The notes below the pieces were generated by a model that was not told the origin of the DNA, did no database searches, and saw only the letters and a program-made list of their open reading frames with translations. From contig NZ_SZVI01000001.1 of the NCBI RefSeq assembly GCF_013416775.1, positions 1-64,000 of the forward strand: a stretch of DNA of 64,000 bases, in the 5' to 3' direction. This document shows positions 48,769-58,363 of this stretch, in pieces. A program made the translations under genes and the position numbers. This stretch comes from Rhodoferax sp. BLA1 (GTDB lineage: Bacteria; Pseudomonadota; Gammaproteobacteria; Burkholderiales; Burkholderiaceae_C). The number at the start of each line of letters is the position of its first letter. Position 1 is the first letter of the stretch.

Positions 48769-49422
48769 ATGTTGACCGGAACCTCCTCTGCCACCAGCAC
48801 CAGCGCCTCGACCGTTGGCGCCAAAACCACCACCCAATCCAGCTCGGAGGTGGCACAAGACCGTTTTCTGAAGCTGCTGGTGGCGCAGCTCAACAACCAG
48901 GACCCGATGAACCCGATGGACAACGCCCAGATGACCAGTCAGATGGCGCAGATCAACACGGTGACCGGCATCCAGCAGGTCAACGACACGCTCAAGAACA
49001 TGGGCGACCAGTTCACCGCCATGCAGATGCTGCAGGGCTCCAACATGGTCGGGCGCGACGTGCTGCTGGCGAGCAACACCCTGTCCATCAGCGAAGGCAA
49101 AGCCGCCGGTGTGGTGAGCTTGGCGGCACGTGCCGAGAGTGTCAAGGTCGACATCCTGTCGCCAGCCGGCACCGTGATCGACACCATCAACCTGGGCGCG
49201 CTGGGGGCCGGCCAACACAACTTCTCATGGGATGCCTCCAAATACAGCGCCAGCGGCAACCCCACGTTCAAGGTCACCGCCACCCTGGGTGGCAAAGCCA
49301 TCGACAACACCGCCATGGTCCGAGCCAAGGTGCAATCCGTCAGCAGCGAAGACGGCGTCATGAATGTGCAGTTGGCAGGTCGCAGCGCCGTCCCCTACAG
49401 CAGCATCAAAGCCATTTTGTGA
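48769..49422 (+). CDS. flgD: flagellar hook assembly scaffold FlgD
   Basis: 217 residues. N-terminal domain VAQDRFLKLLVAQLNNQDPMNPMDNAQMTSQMAQ, then a FlgD Ig-like domain with FSWDASKYSASGNPTFKV. It caps the growing hook. AAGGAC before the ATG. Confidence 0.96.
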   Translation: MLTGTSSATSTSASTVGAKTTTQSSSEVAQDRFLKLLVAQLNNQDPMNPMDNAQMTSQMAQINTVTGIQQVNDTLKNMGDQFTAMQMLQGSNMVGRDVLLASNTLSISEGKAAGVVSLAARAESVKVDILSPAGTVIDTINLGALGAGQHNFSWDASKYSASGNPTFKVTATLGGKAIDNTAMVRAKVQSVSSEDGVMNVQLAGRSAVPYSSIKAIL

Positions 49423-49451
49423 ACACCCATTGATTTAACAAGGAACCCACC

Positions 49452-50666
49452 ATGTCATTCCAAACCGGACTCTCAGGGCTGAACGCCTCCAGCCGCAGCC
49501 TGGACGTGATCGGCAACAACATCGCCAACGCCAACACCACCGGCATGAAATCCTCGCGCACCGAGTTCGGTGACCTGGTGGCCTCGTCGCTGGGCGCGGC
49601 TGGCGGCAGCGCCGGGGCGGGCATTGGTGTCGCTGTGGCGGCCATTGCGCAACAGTTCACCCAAGGCAACATCAACACCACCGGCAACAGCCTGGATGTG
49701 GCGATCAACGGTGGTGGCTTCTTTCAACTGACCCAGCCTGATGACTCCATCGCTTACACGCGCGACGGCTCTTTCAAGCTGGACAAAGACGGCTACATCA
49801 TCACCAACACCGGCGCCAACCTGATGGGTTACCCAACGGACACCGCTGGCAACACCACCAGCACAGAGGCCGGAAAACTGCAGCTGCCAACCACAGCGCC
49901 CATCGCTGGCAAACAGACCACCAAAATCACCGCAGAATTCAATCTGGATGCCAGAGCGGTAGAGGCTGCTTCGGTGACCCCACCTACCCCAAGAGGTACC
50001 TATGGCACAGCACTGCCGGTGTATGACTCCCAGGGAACACCGGTTCCGCTCAACCTCTATTTCTCAAAAGCAGCCACCACCACCACCGACAACTGGGACG
50101 TGTATGACGTCGCCACCGGTGGCACACCCTTGTTCCAAATGCAGTTTGATGGCAACGGCAAACTGGTGTCACCCCTGACCTCCCCGACCCTGACGATTGC
50201 AACACCATCGACCACCACCCCAAGCATCACCGCGACACTGGACATCAGCAAGGTGTCCCAGGGTGGCTCGGCCTTTTCCGTTTCCAACTTGACACAGGAC
50301 GGCTATGCCCCTGGTGAACTGACGGGCATCAGTATTGGTGAAACCGGCGTCATCACCACCCGCTACTCCAACGGTCAAACCCAGTTCAAGGGAAAAATTG
50401 CCCTGACCGACTTCCGCAATGTCCAGGGCTTGCAGCCGCTTGGCAACAACGCCTGGGCCGCCACCTACTCATCGGGCGACCCGGTGCAGGGTGAACCTGG
50501 TGCGGGGCGCTTCGGCGGCTTGCGGTCTGGCGCCCTGGAAGAGTCCAACGTCGACCTGACCTCCGAGCTGGTCAACATGATGACGGCACAGCGCACCTAC
50601 CAGGCCAACGCCCAAACCATCAAGACACAAGACCAGATCATGTCCACGCTGGTCAACCTGCGTTGA
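49452..50666 (+). CDS. flgE: flagellar hook protein FlgE
   Basis: 404 residues: N-terminal SGLNASSRSLDVIGNNIANANTTGMK, variable D1/D2 middle (VYDSQGTPVPLNLYFSKA), and C-terminal LTSELVNMMTAQRTYQANAQTIKTQDQIMSTLVNLR. AAGGAAC before the ATG. Confidence 0.97.
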   Translation: MSFQTGLSGLNASSRSLDVIGNNIANANTTGMKSSRTEFGDLVASSLGAAGGSAGAGIGVAVAAIAQQFTQGNINTTGNSLDVAINGGGFFQLTQPDDSIAYTRDGSFKLDKDGYIITNTGANLMGYPTDTAGNTTSTEAGKLQLPTTAPIAGKQTTKITAEFNLDARAVEAASVTPPTPRGTYGTALPVYDSQGTPVPLNLYFSKAATTTTDNWDVYDVATGGTPLFQMQFDGNGKLVSPLTSPTLTIATPSTTTPSITATLDISKVSQGGSAFSVSNLTQDGYAPGELTGISIGETGVITTRYSNGQTQFKGKIALTDFRNVQGLQPLGNNAWAATYSSGDPVQGEPGAGRFGGLRSGALEESNVDLTSELVNMMTAQRTYQANAQTIKTQDQIMSTLVNLR

Positions 50667-50704
50667 TAGACCTGAACCCTTTGCGATTCTGACCAGGAGC
50701 CACC

Positions 50705-51445
50705 ATGGACCGTCTGATTTACACCGCCATGACCGGGGCCAGCGCCGCCGCCAACCGGCAGGCTGTGTTGTCCAACAACCTGGCCAATGTCTCCACCAAT
50801 GGTTTTCGGGCCGAGTTGTCCACCTACCGCGCCGTACCGGTGCGTGGTGAGGGCTCCACCACCCGGGTCATGGCGCTGGAAGCCACACCGGGCTTCTCGG
50901 ACCTGCCCGGCGCTCCCCAGCGCACCGGGCGCGGCATGGACGCCATGACCACCGGCAACTCCTGGTTTGGTGTGCAAGGTCTCGATGGCACCGAGGCCTA
51001 CACCCGCAACGGCTCCCTCGAAGTGGATGCCGAGGGGACGCTCAAGACCAATACCGGCTTGACCATTTTGAGTGATGGCGGCGCGCCCATCGTGGCTCCC
51101 ATCGGCGCCGAGGTGACACTGGGCAGCGACGGCACCGTGACCGCCAAGGTGGGCAACCAGGCGCCCACCGGCATTGGCCGCCTCAAACTCGCCACACCCG
51201 ATGCCGAAGATCCGCTCAAACGGGGTGAGGACGGCCTGTTTCGCACCACCTCGGGTGAGCCGATGCCCAACGACACCAACGCCCGCCTGCAACTCGGGGT
51301 GATCGAGGGTTCCAACGTCAATGCGATCGAGACCATGGTCGGCATGATCCAGACCGCTCGCCAGTTCGAGGCCCAAACCCGGCTGATGCAGACCGCCGAG
51401 CAAGACGACCGCGCAGCGGCTCAGTTACTCAGCATGCAAGGCTGA
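50705..51445 (+). CDS. flgF: flagellar proximal rod protein FlgF
   Basis: 246 residues; [34 protein letters not shown] at the start and ETMVGMIQTARQFEAQTRLMQTAEQDDRAA at the end are typical. AGGAG before the ATG. Confidence 0.96.
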   Translation: MDRLIYTAMTGASAAANRQAVLSNNLANVSTNGFRAELSTYRAVPVRGEGSTTRVMALEATPGFSDLPGAPQRTGRGMDAMTTGNSWFGVQGLDGTEAYTRNGSLEVDAEGTLKTNTGLTILSDGGAPIVAPIGAEVTLGSDGTVTAKVGNQAPTGIGRLKLATPDAEDPLKRGEDGLFRTTSGEPMPNDTNARLQLGVIEGSNVNAIETMVGMIQTARQFEAQTRLMQTAEQDDRAAAQLLSMQG

Positions 51446-51466
51446 TTTTTTTCAGGACACACCATC

Positions 51467-52249
51467 ATGATCAACTCCCTGTGGATTTCCAAAACCGGCA
51501 TGGAAGCCCAGCAAATGCAGCTGGATGTGATTTCCAACAACTTGGCCAATGTGTCCACCAACGGCTTCAAACGCGCCACCGCGGTGTTTGAAGACCTGAT
51601 GTACCAGAACCTGCGCCAGGTGGGGGCCAACAGCACCGAGCAATCCACCCTGCCCACCGGCCTGCAAATCGGCCTGGGTGTGCGCACCGTGGCCACCAGC
51701 CGCTCCTTCACCCAAGGCAATATGCAGCAGAGCAACAACAAGCTCGATGTGGCGATCCAGGGCGACGGTTTTTTTCAGGTGACGATGCCCGACGGCACCA
51801 CCAGCTACACCCGTGATGGGGCTTTCCAGATCAACTCGGCTGGCGCCCTGGTCACCGCCACCGGCCTGGCGATTGCCAACGGGGTCACCGTGCCGGCCAA
51901 TGCCACAGCGGTCACCATCGCCGGTGACGGCACCGTGTCCGCCACCATTCCAGGCACCACCGCGCCGCAAGGTATTGGCACGATTGCACTGGCACGTTTC
52001 ATCAACCCGGCCGGCCTGACACCACTGGGTGGCAACCTGTATGCCGAGAGCCTGGCCTCAGGTCAGCCGCAAGCAGGCACCGCTGGCGCGGATGGCATGG
52101 GCGCACTGATGCAAGGTTTTCTGGAAACCTCCAACGTCAATGTGGTGCAAGAGCTGGTGACCATGATCCAGACCCAGCGCGCCTATGAAATGAACTCCAA
52201 GGCCATCCAGACCTCGGACCAGATGCTGCAGAAGCTGGGCCAACTCTAA
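51467..52249 (+). CDS. flgG: flagellar distal rod protein FlgG
   Basis: 260 residues; [50 protein letters not shown] and C-terminal [37 protein letters not shown] (both in the usual place) identify it. Confidence 0.97.
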   Translation: MINSLWISKTGMEAQQMQLDVISNNLANVSTNGFKRATAVFEDLMYQNLRQVGANSTEQSTLPTGLQIGLGVRTVATSRSFTQGNMQQSNNKLDVAIQGDGFFQVTMPDGTTSYTRDGAFQINSAGALVTATGLAIANGVTVPANATAVTIAGDGTVSATIPGTTAPQGIGTIALARFINPAGLTPLGGNLYAESLASGQPQAGTAGADGMGALMQGFLETSNVNVVQELVTMIQTQRAYEMNSKAIQTSDQMLQKLGQL

Positions 52250-52264
52250 GCTCGGAGGTTCACC

Positions 52265-52990
52265 ATGCGCACACACGCTAAAAATTATTTTTATAGCAAC
52301 AAGCCCTTTCATCTATTGGGCCTAACCTGCTTTTTATCCATATTCATGAGCGGGTGTTCCTCCTTGCCCCAGACGGTGGCAGTGGAATTCCCCGACACCA
52401 CGCCCAGCCGCCCGATCGCCTCCACCGAACCGATGGCCGGGCCAGCCAGTGGCAGCCTGTTCCAGAAGGCCAGCTACCGCCCGGCCTTTGAGGACGCACG
52501 CGCCCGCGTGGTGGGGGACCAGATCACGGTGCGTATTGTGGAGAAGGTCACCGCCAAACAGGTGTCGTCGTCCACCGCCAACCGCACCACCTCGGGCTCG
52601 GCCAGCGTCAGTGCGTTCCCGCTGATATCAGACGTCGACCTGGCCAAGCTGAGTGCCGGTGTCGGCACCAAATCGGCCAACGACTTCTCGGGCAAAGGCG
52701 GCACCGAGAGTGCCAACACTTTCGAAGGCACCATCTCGGCCACCGTGATTGAGGTACTGCCCAACGGCCACCTTCGGGTGGCGGGAGACAAGCAGATCGG
52801 CGTCAACCAGAATGTGGACGTGATGCGTTTCTCGGGCACGGTCGACCCACGTCTGATCCAGCCCGGCAATCTGGTCAACTCCACCCAGGTGGCCAACGCC
52901 CGCATGGAATCCAAAGGCCGCGGCGCGCAAGCCGAAGCGCAAACAGTTGGCTGGTTAACCCGGTTCTTTTTCAGCTTTTTGCCGTTCTAA
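52265..52990 (+). CDS. flgH: flagellar L-ring lipoprotein FlgH
   Basis: 241 residues with a lipoprotein signal peptide and lipobox Cys31 (LSIFMSGC). The mature part has ARVVGDQITVRIVEKVTAKQVSSS and GTISATVIEVLPNGHLRVAGDKQI, then the GTVDPRLI segment. CGGAGG precedes the ATG. Codons 5-26 of the signal peptide are unusually A/T-rich and are made by a palindromic repeat copy (52293-52326). Confidence 0.95.
   Translation: MRTHAKNYFYSNKPFHLLGLTCFLSIFMSGCSSLPQTVAVEFPDTTPSRPIASTEPMAGPASGSLFQKASYRPAFEDARARVVGDQITVRIVEKVTAKQVSSSTANRTTSGSASVSAFPLISDVDLAKLSAGVGTKSANDFSGKGGTESANTFEGTISATVIEVLPNGHLRVAGDKQIGVNQNVDVMRFSGTVDPRLIQPGNLVNSTQVANARMESKGRGAQAEAQTVGWLTRFFFSFLPF
52285..52336. repeat. palindromic repeat copy inside flgH (signal-peptide codons)
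   Basis: ATAGC (52293-52297), AACA, AGCCCTT (52302-52308), then TTGGGC (52317-52322) as the inner right arm and TGCTTTTTA as the degenerate outer arm. It keeps the exact ATAGC-N4-AGCCCTT core and is read in frame as the flgH signal peptide. Confidence 0.7.
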
Positions 52991-53023
52991 AGTTGCGCAG
53001 AATCGTGCCGAGGGGTAATCCAC

Positions 53024-54184
53024 ATGCACGCTACAGCCAACACACCACAGTCAACTTTTGCCACACGCTCACGCGGGGTGTGGCTTTTTGCCGGGTTGGC
53101 CTTGTTACTGGCCGCCAGCCTGCCGAACACGGCAGACGCCGCCCGCATCAAGGAAGTGGCCGCCGTTGAGGGCGTGCGCAGCAACCAGTTGACCGGCTTT
53201 GGGCTGGTGGTGGGTCTGGACGGCACCGGTGACCAGACCACCCAGATGCCCTACACCACCCAAGGCCTCACCAATTACCTGCAGCAACTCGGCATCACCC
53301 TGCCTGCGGCAAACGTGTCGCAGTTGCAGATGAAAAATGTGGCTGCGGTGCTGGTCACCGCCGAGCTGCCCGCCTTTGCCCGCCCGGGGCAAGCCATTGA
53401 TGTGAGTGTGTCGTCGATGGGCAACTCCAAATCGCTCAAAGGTGGCATGTTGATCTCGACCCCGCTCAAAGGGGCTGATGGCGAAATCTACGCTGTGGCT
53501 CAAGGCAGCCTGGTGGTGGCCGGTGCAGGTGCATCAGCAGGTGGCAGCAAGGTGCAGGTGAACCACCTGAGTGCCGGGCGTATTCCCAACGGTGGCCAGG
53601 TGGAGCGGGTGGTACCGACGCCGCTGCAGGAGAGCAACGGCATCACCTTGGGCTTGCAGGCGTCCGACTTCCAGACCGCCCGCAGCGTGGCGCTGGCCAT
53701 CAACCGGCGTTTTGGCGCGGGTTCGGCCCAGGCGCTGGACGGCCGCACCATCCGGGTTACTGCGCCCACCGAGCCCGATGCACGTGTCACCTTCATGGCG
53801 GAGCTCGAAGAGTTGCCGCTGGAAAACTCGGTGCCCTCGGCCAAAGTGGTGATCAATTCACGCACCGGCTCGATTGTGATGAACCAGGCGGTGAGCCTGG
53901 GCGCCTGCGCCATCGCCCACGGCAACTTGTCGATCAGCATCACCAACACGCCCACGGTGAGCCAGCCCAATGCGCTGTCACAAGGGCAGACCGCTGTCAC
54001 CAACAAGGCAGATATCCAGATTCGCCAGGAACCTGGCATGTTGATTGAGTTGCCTGCCGCACCACAGCTGTCTGACGTGGTGCGAGCGCTCAACTCATTG
54101 GGTGCCACGCCGCAAGATCTGCTGGCCATTCTGCAGGCGATCAAGGCCGCAGGTGCGCTCAACGCCGAGCTGGAGGTGATCTGA
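53024..54184 (+). CDS. flgI: flagellar P-ring protein FlgI
   Basis: 386 residues with a signal peptide (about 1-38, ending ADA). AARIKEVAAVEGVRSNQLTGFGLVVGLDGTGD and SVSSMGNSKSLKGGMLISTPLKGADGEIYAVAQGSL are hallmark FlgI. One base overlap with flgJ. Confidence 0.97.
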   Translation: MHATANTPQSTFATRSRGVWLFAGLALLLAASLPNTADAARIKEVAAVEGVRSNQLTGFGLVVGLDGTGDQTTQMPYTTQGLTNYLQQLGITLPAANVSQLQMKNVAAVLVTAELPAFARPGQAIDVSVSSMGNSKSLKGGMLISTPLKGADGEIYAVAQGSLVVAGAGASAGGSKVQVNHLSAGRIPNGGQVERVVPTPLQESNGITLGLQASDFQTARSVALAINRRFGAGSAQALDGRTIRVTAPTEPDARVTFMAELEELPLENSVPSAKVVINSRTGSIVMNQAVSLGACAIAHGNLSISITNTPTVSQPNALSQGQTAVTNKADIQIRQEPGMLIELPAAPQLSDVVRALNSLGATPQDLLAILQAIKAAGALNAELEVI

Positions 54185-55101
54185 TGAGCATCGGTCAAAG
54201 CACGTCGTTGTCCAACGCACTGGCGGCGGATGCCAACTCGTTGGGCAAACTCAAACTGCAGGCGGGTCAGGACAGCCCGGCAGCCATCAAGGAAACCGCC
54301 AAACAGTTCGAGTCGCTGTTCATGCGGGAACTGATCAAGAGCATGCGTGAAGCCACCATGAAGTCCGGCATGCTGGACAACCCTGGCAGTGATCTGGGCA
54401 CCGACTTGCTGGACCAACAGTTTGCGGTGCAGATGTCGGGCCAGCCCGGTGGCCTGTCCGACATGATTGCCGCACAACTGTCGCGCCAGATGGGTGTGGC
54501 CATGCCCGACGGCCCACTCAACACCGGCAAACTGACAACGCCGCCGATGAGCACGCTGCAAAAATCGGCGTCTCTGGCGGCTTACAGCGCCAACGCGGTC
54601 AAACCGACCAGCAGCCAAAGCGGTTTTGTGGCACGCCACACCGAGTCGGCGATCCGCATCGAGAAAGAAACAGGCATCCCGGCCAGCTACATGGTCGGGC
54701 AGGCTGGCCACGAGACCGGCTGGGGCAAACACGAGATCAAATTGCGCAACGGCCAGTCCGCCAACAACCTGTTTGGCATCAAGGCCGGTCCGGGCTGGAA
54801 GGGTAAGGTGGCCGAGGTCACCACCACCGAGTATGTCAACGGTGTGCCCGAAAAACGCGTGGCCAAGTTCCGCGCCTACGCATCCACCGATGAGGCGTTT
54901 AGAGATTACGCCCGGCTGATCACCCAGTCGCCGCGTTACGCCAAGGTCAGCCAGCAAACCGGTTCGGCCTACGCCTTTGCCAGCAGCCTGCAAAAAGCCG
55001 GCTACGCAACCGACCCCAACTATGCGGTCAAGGTCAGTCGCGCCATTGAAACCACCCAGCGCCTGCAAGCCCGCACCCAAGTTATGGCCCAAACATCATG
55101 A
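54184..55101 (+). CDS. flgJ: flagellar rod-cap peptidoglycan hydrolase FlgJ
   Basis: 305 residues: N-terminal rod-cap domain (KETAKQFESLFMRELIKSMREATMKSG) and C-terminal glucosaminidase domain (about 155-300, GQAGHETGWGKHEIK and SANNLFGIKAGPGWKGK) that opens the wall for the rod. Overlaps flgI (TGATG) and flgK (ATGA). Confidence 0.96.
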   Translation: MSIGQSTSLSNALAADANSLGKLKLQAGQDSPAAIKETAKQFESLFMRELIKSMREATMKSGMLDNPGSDLGTDLLDQQFAVQMSGQPGGLSDMIAAQLSRQMGVAMPDGPLNTGKLTTPPMSTLQKSASLAAYSANAVKPTSSQSGFVARHTESAIRIEKETGIPASYMVGQAGHETGWGKHEIKLRNGQSANNLFGIKAGPGWKGKVAEVTTTEYVNGVPEKRVAKFRAYASTDEAFRDYARLITQSPRYAKVSQQTGSAYAFASSLQKAGYATDPNYAVKVSRAIETTQRLQARTQVMAQTS

Positions 55102-57014
55102 GCGGCATTCTTAACGTCGCCACGCGCGCACTGATGGCCAACCAGACCATCCTGCAAACCACGGGCAACAACATTGCCAACGTCAACACACCGGGCTATT
55201 CGCGCCAGAACGCGGTGTTACAAACCGTGGAAGGCCAATTCACCGGGGGTGGGTATATCGGCAAAGGCGTGGATGTGGTCACCATCCAGCGCAACTACAG
55301 CGCCTTCCTGACCCGCCAATCGGCCTTGGCGGGGGCCACTGCCTCAGGCGACAGCGCCCGCGCGGACAAACTCAAGCAGCTCGAAGCCTTGTTTCCCGGC
55401 GGTACCAATGGCCTGGGGGCTTCGGTCAACGACATGCTCAACGCCTTTGCCGATGTGGCCAGCGCCCCCACCGATTTGACAGCGCGTACCGTGGCGCTGA
55501 CTCGGGTGGATGAAGCCGCATCACGCATGCGCAGTGCCTCCACCACGCTGGACGACCTGCAGCGCGCGGTCAAACAGGAGCTGGAGCAAAAAGTCAGCGC
55601 CGTCAACAGCCTGGCCAACAGCATCGCTACCGTCAACGACCAGATTGCCCGCGCCCAGGGCACCGGACAGGCGCCCAACGACTTGCTGGATCGCCGCGAC
55701 CAACTGGTACGAGATCTCAACCAATACATCCAGACCACCTCCATCCCCGCCACCGACGGCACCGTGGGCATTTTTATCGGTGGCAGCCAGGCCCTGGTCC
55801 TGGGCACCAGCGTGGCGCCGTTGAGCATCGTCAAAGATGACTTCGGTGACCCTTTGAAGAGCAAGCTGGCCATCACCCACAGCGGACAAACCACCACGCT
55901 GGATGAAAACACGCTCGGTGGCGGCGAAGTGACCGGTTTGCTGAAGTTTCAGAACACCGACCTGGCGGAAGGCCGCAACCTGCTGGGTCGGTTGACCCTG
56001 GCCATCAGCACCAGCATGAATACGCAGCACGCGCTGGGGCTGGATCTGGACGGCAATCCTGGGGGGAATCTGTTTACGCCAGCAGACATCAATACCTCGA
56101 GCAATATCCTCAAGCCAAGCACCCAGGCTGCCAGCACAACCTTGACGATGGGCATTGCCGATGTCACCAAGTTTGAGGCTTCAGACTACGAAATCACCTT
56201 TACCGGGGCCGCTGCGGGCAGCATCACACGCAAGTCCGATGGTGTGGTGACGGCATTCACTGCCGTCCCAATCACCATCGACGGTCTGACCATTGCAGCC
56301 GCCGGTGCAGCCAATGTGGGTGACCGCTTTTTGATCAAACCGTTCAGCACCGCCGCCAGCGACATCAGCGCCGAGTTTTCAACACCTCGTTCCCTGGCTG
56401 TCGCCAGCCCGATAGCGGGCAAGATGGGCAGCACCAACACCGGCAGCCTGCAACTCGCCAGCCTCACCGCCAAAACCAATACACCAACCCCGCCCCAACC
56501 GGCCCCTGTGACGATCTCTTTCACGGGTGCCAACAGTTACACCCGCAGCGACATCGCAGGCACCTTCACCTTCACGTCGGGACAAGCCATTGCTTCTGCC
56601 GATTGGTCGGTGGTTCTGCAAGGCGTGCCAAAAACAGGGGATACCTTTACCGTGGTGGGCATCAAGGACACGGCCAACAACAACGGCATAGACTTCAAAC
56701 TCAACTCGGGCAATGCCTCGTCGATGATGGGACTGCGCGACACGGCCATGTTTGACGGTGCCGCGTTGACCGACGGTTACGCCAGCATGATTGCGCAGAT
56801 TGGCATCCGCAGCCAAAGTGCCAACTACGCGGCCGAGGTCTCCGGCACCATCGCCGCCAATCTGGAAACTGATCGCACCGGTGTCTCTGGTGTCAACCTG
56901 GATGAAGAGGCCTCCAAGCTGCTGCAGTACCAGCAGGCCTACCAGGCATCCGCCAAAGTCATCCAGATCGCGCAGAGCATTTTTGACACCCTGATCCAGA
57001 CCATGAGCCGCTGA
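55098..57014 (+). CDS. flgK: flagellar hook-filament junction protein FlgK
   Basis: 638 residues. N-terminal NVATRALMANQTILQTTGNNIANVNTPGYSRQNAVLQT, RDQLVRDLNQYIQTT, and C-terminal VSGVNLDEEASKLLQYQQAYQASAKVIQIAQSIFDTLIQTM are typical HAP1. The middle is a long Ser/Thr-rich insertion (about 330-560). Confidence 0.97.
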   Translation: MSGILNVATRALMANQTILQTTGNNIANVNTPGYSRQNAVLQTVEGQFTGGGYIGKGVDVVTIQRNYSAFLTRQSALAGATASGDSARADKLKQLEALFPGGTNGLGASVNDMLNAFADVASAPTDLTARTVALTRVDEAASRMRSASTTLDDLQRAVKQELEQKVSAVNSLANSIATVNDQIARAQGTGQAPNDLLDRRDQLVRDLNQYIQTTSIPATDGTVGIFIGGSQALVLGTSVAPLSIVKDDFGDPLKSKLAITHSGQTTTLDENTLGGGEVTGLLKFQNTDLAEGRNLLGRLTLAISTSMNTQHALGLDLDGNPGGNLFTPADINTSSNILKPSTQAASTTLTMGIADVTKFEASDYEITFTGAAAGSITRKSDGVVTAFTAVPITIDGLTIAAAGAANVGDRFLIKPFSTAASDISAEFSTPRSLAVASPIAGKMGSTNTGSLQLASLTAKTNTPTPPQPAPVTISFTGANSYTRSDIAGTFTFTSGQAIASADWSVVLQGVPKTGDTFTVVGIKDTANNNGIDFKLNSGNASSMMGLRDTAMFDGAALTDGYASMIAQIGIRSQSANYAAEVSGTIAANLETDRTGVSGVNLDEEASKLLQYQQAYQASAKVIQIAQSIFDTLIQTMSR

Positions 57015-57037
57015 ACCAGCGCCATCAGGAGCAAGAC

Positions 57038-58345
57038 ATGAGCAACTACAGCCGCATTGGCACCGCCAACACCTACGACAGCGCCGTTCGCAACATTGCC
57101 AACCGGCAAACCGCCTTGGCCAACCTGCAGGAAAACCTGACCTCGGGCAAACGTGTGGTGCGCGCCAGCGACGACCCGACCGCCGCCGCCAATGCCGAAC
57201 GGGCCATGACCCGCATCAGCCGCATTGCCACCGACCAGCGGGTGCTCGAATCCCAGCGCAACGCCATTGCCCAGGCCGAAAGCACCCTGGGTGATGTGAC
57301 CGATGTGCTGCAGCGTTTTCGTGAACTGGTCGTGAATGCCGGAGACGGTGTGCACAGCAGCGCCGAGCGCCGCTCCATCGCGCTGGAGTTACAAGGGCTG
57401 CGTGACCAAGTGTTTTCGCTGGCCAACACCAAAGACACCAACGGACTGCCGCTGTTTGGCGCCCTGGCCAGTGCGCTGGCGCCATTTGTCGGACCACAAG
57501 CAGGCGCCCCGGATTACAACTTCCAGGGTTTGCCGGGTCAGTCCGCCAGCAACGACGTGGCGATACCTTTTACCCTCGATGGGGATGCCGCGTTCATGCA
57601 TGACCCAACGCGTGACCGGGTCTTCAACGTCAATGTCAGCAATTCGGTGGACGGTCTGATCTCAGCAGACCGAACCCTGACCACCAGCGCCATCTCGGTG
57701 ACCAACTCGGCCACCGTCAAGGCCACTGCCGACGCGGCAGCGGCCGTCGCCCCGCCCAACAACGTGCCCTACCCCAGCTACGCGATTGCGTTCACGGCGG
57801 TCGACTCCACCACGGTGCCCGGCACCACCACCGCCACTTACAGCATCACCGAAACCCCTGCAGTGAACCCACCTAGCGCCCCGGTCACGGTCAGCTACCC
57901 GACCGGCACCACGTTTGACATCACCGGCATTCCGGGCATGTCCTTGACGGTCAAGGGCACCCCCAAGGTCAACGACACGGTCACCATTGACTCCAGCGCC
58001 AGCGTATTCAGCGTGCTCGACGATGCCATCAAAAACATCCGGGAAGCCCCCAACAACAATGGCGCGGCACAAGCGGTGAGCCAGGCCTTGAACAACATCG
58101 ATATCGGCATGGAGCGCATCTCGGCAGCGCGTGGTCAGGCGGGGGATTTGCTCAACCGCGCCGACCGCATCACCGCCAACCAGGAAAACCGCGGTATCCA
58201 GCTGGAAGCGGACCGCTCCCGTGCGGAAGACCTGGACATGATCAAGGGCATCTCGGACTTCAACAACCAACAAACTGGCTACCAGGCAGCGCTGCAAACC
58301 TACGCCAAGGTGCAGCAACTCTCGCTGTTCAACTTCATCAGTTAA
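57038..58345 (+). CDS. flgL: flagellar hook-filament junction protein FlgL
   Basis: 435 residues. Flagellin-like N-terminal helix SYDSAVRNIANRQTALANLQENLTSGKRVVRASDDPTAAA and C-terminal ADRSRAEDLDMIKGISDFNNQQTGYQAALQTYAKVQQLSLFNFI identify HAP3. A Thr/Val-rich central domain (about 195-330) is inserted. Last of the flg operon. Confidence 0.96.
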   Translation: MSNYSRIGTANTYDSAVRNIANRQTALANLQENLTSGKRVVRASDDPTAAANAERAMTRISRIATDQRVLESQRNAIAQAESTLGDVTDVLQRFRELVVNAGDGVHSSAERRSIALELQGLRDQVFSLANTKDTNGLPLFGALASALAPFVGPQAGAPDYNFQGLPGQSASNDVAIPFTLDGDAAFMHDPTRDRVFNVNVSNSVDGLISADRTLTTSAISVTNSATVKATADAAAAVAPPNNVPYPSYAIAFTAVDSTTVPGTTTATYSITETPAVNPPSAPVTVSYPTGTTFDITGIPGMSLTVKGTPKVNDTVTIDSSASVFSVLDDAIKNIREAPNNNGAAQAVSQALNNIDIGMERISAARGQAGDLLNRADRITANQENRGIQLEADRSRAEDLDMIKGISDFNNQQTGYQAALQTYAKVQQLSLFNFIS

Positions 58346-58363
58346 ACCATGGCGGTGGGTTTC

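Noticed and set aside
11180..52336. Repeat copies considered as a CRISPR array
   Set aside because: Copies are tens of kilobases apart, palindromic, and without regular spacers or cas genes.
53500..55092. 530-codon open frame on the minus strand
   Set aside because: Antisense to flgI and flgJ, which are certain. Long antisense frames are expected in G+C-rich genes with strong third-position bias.
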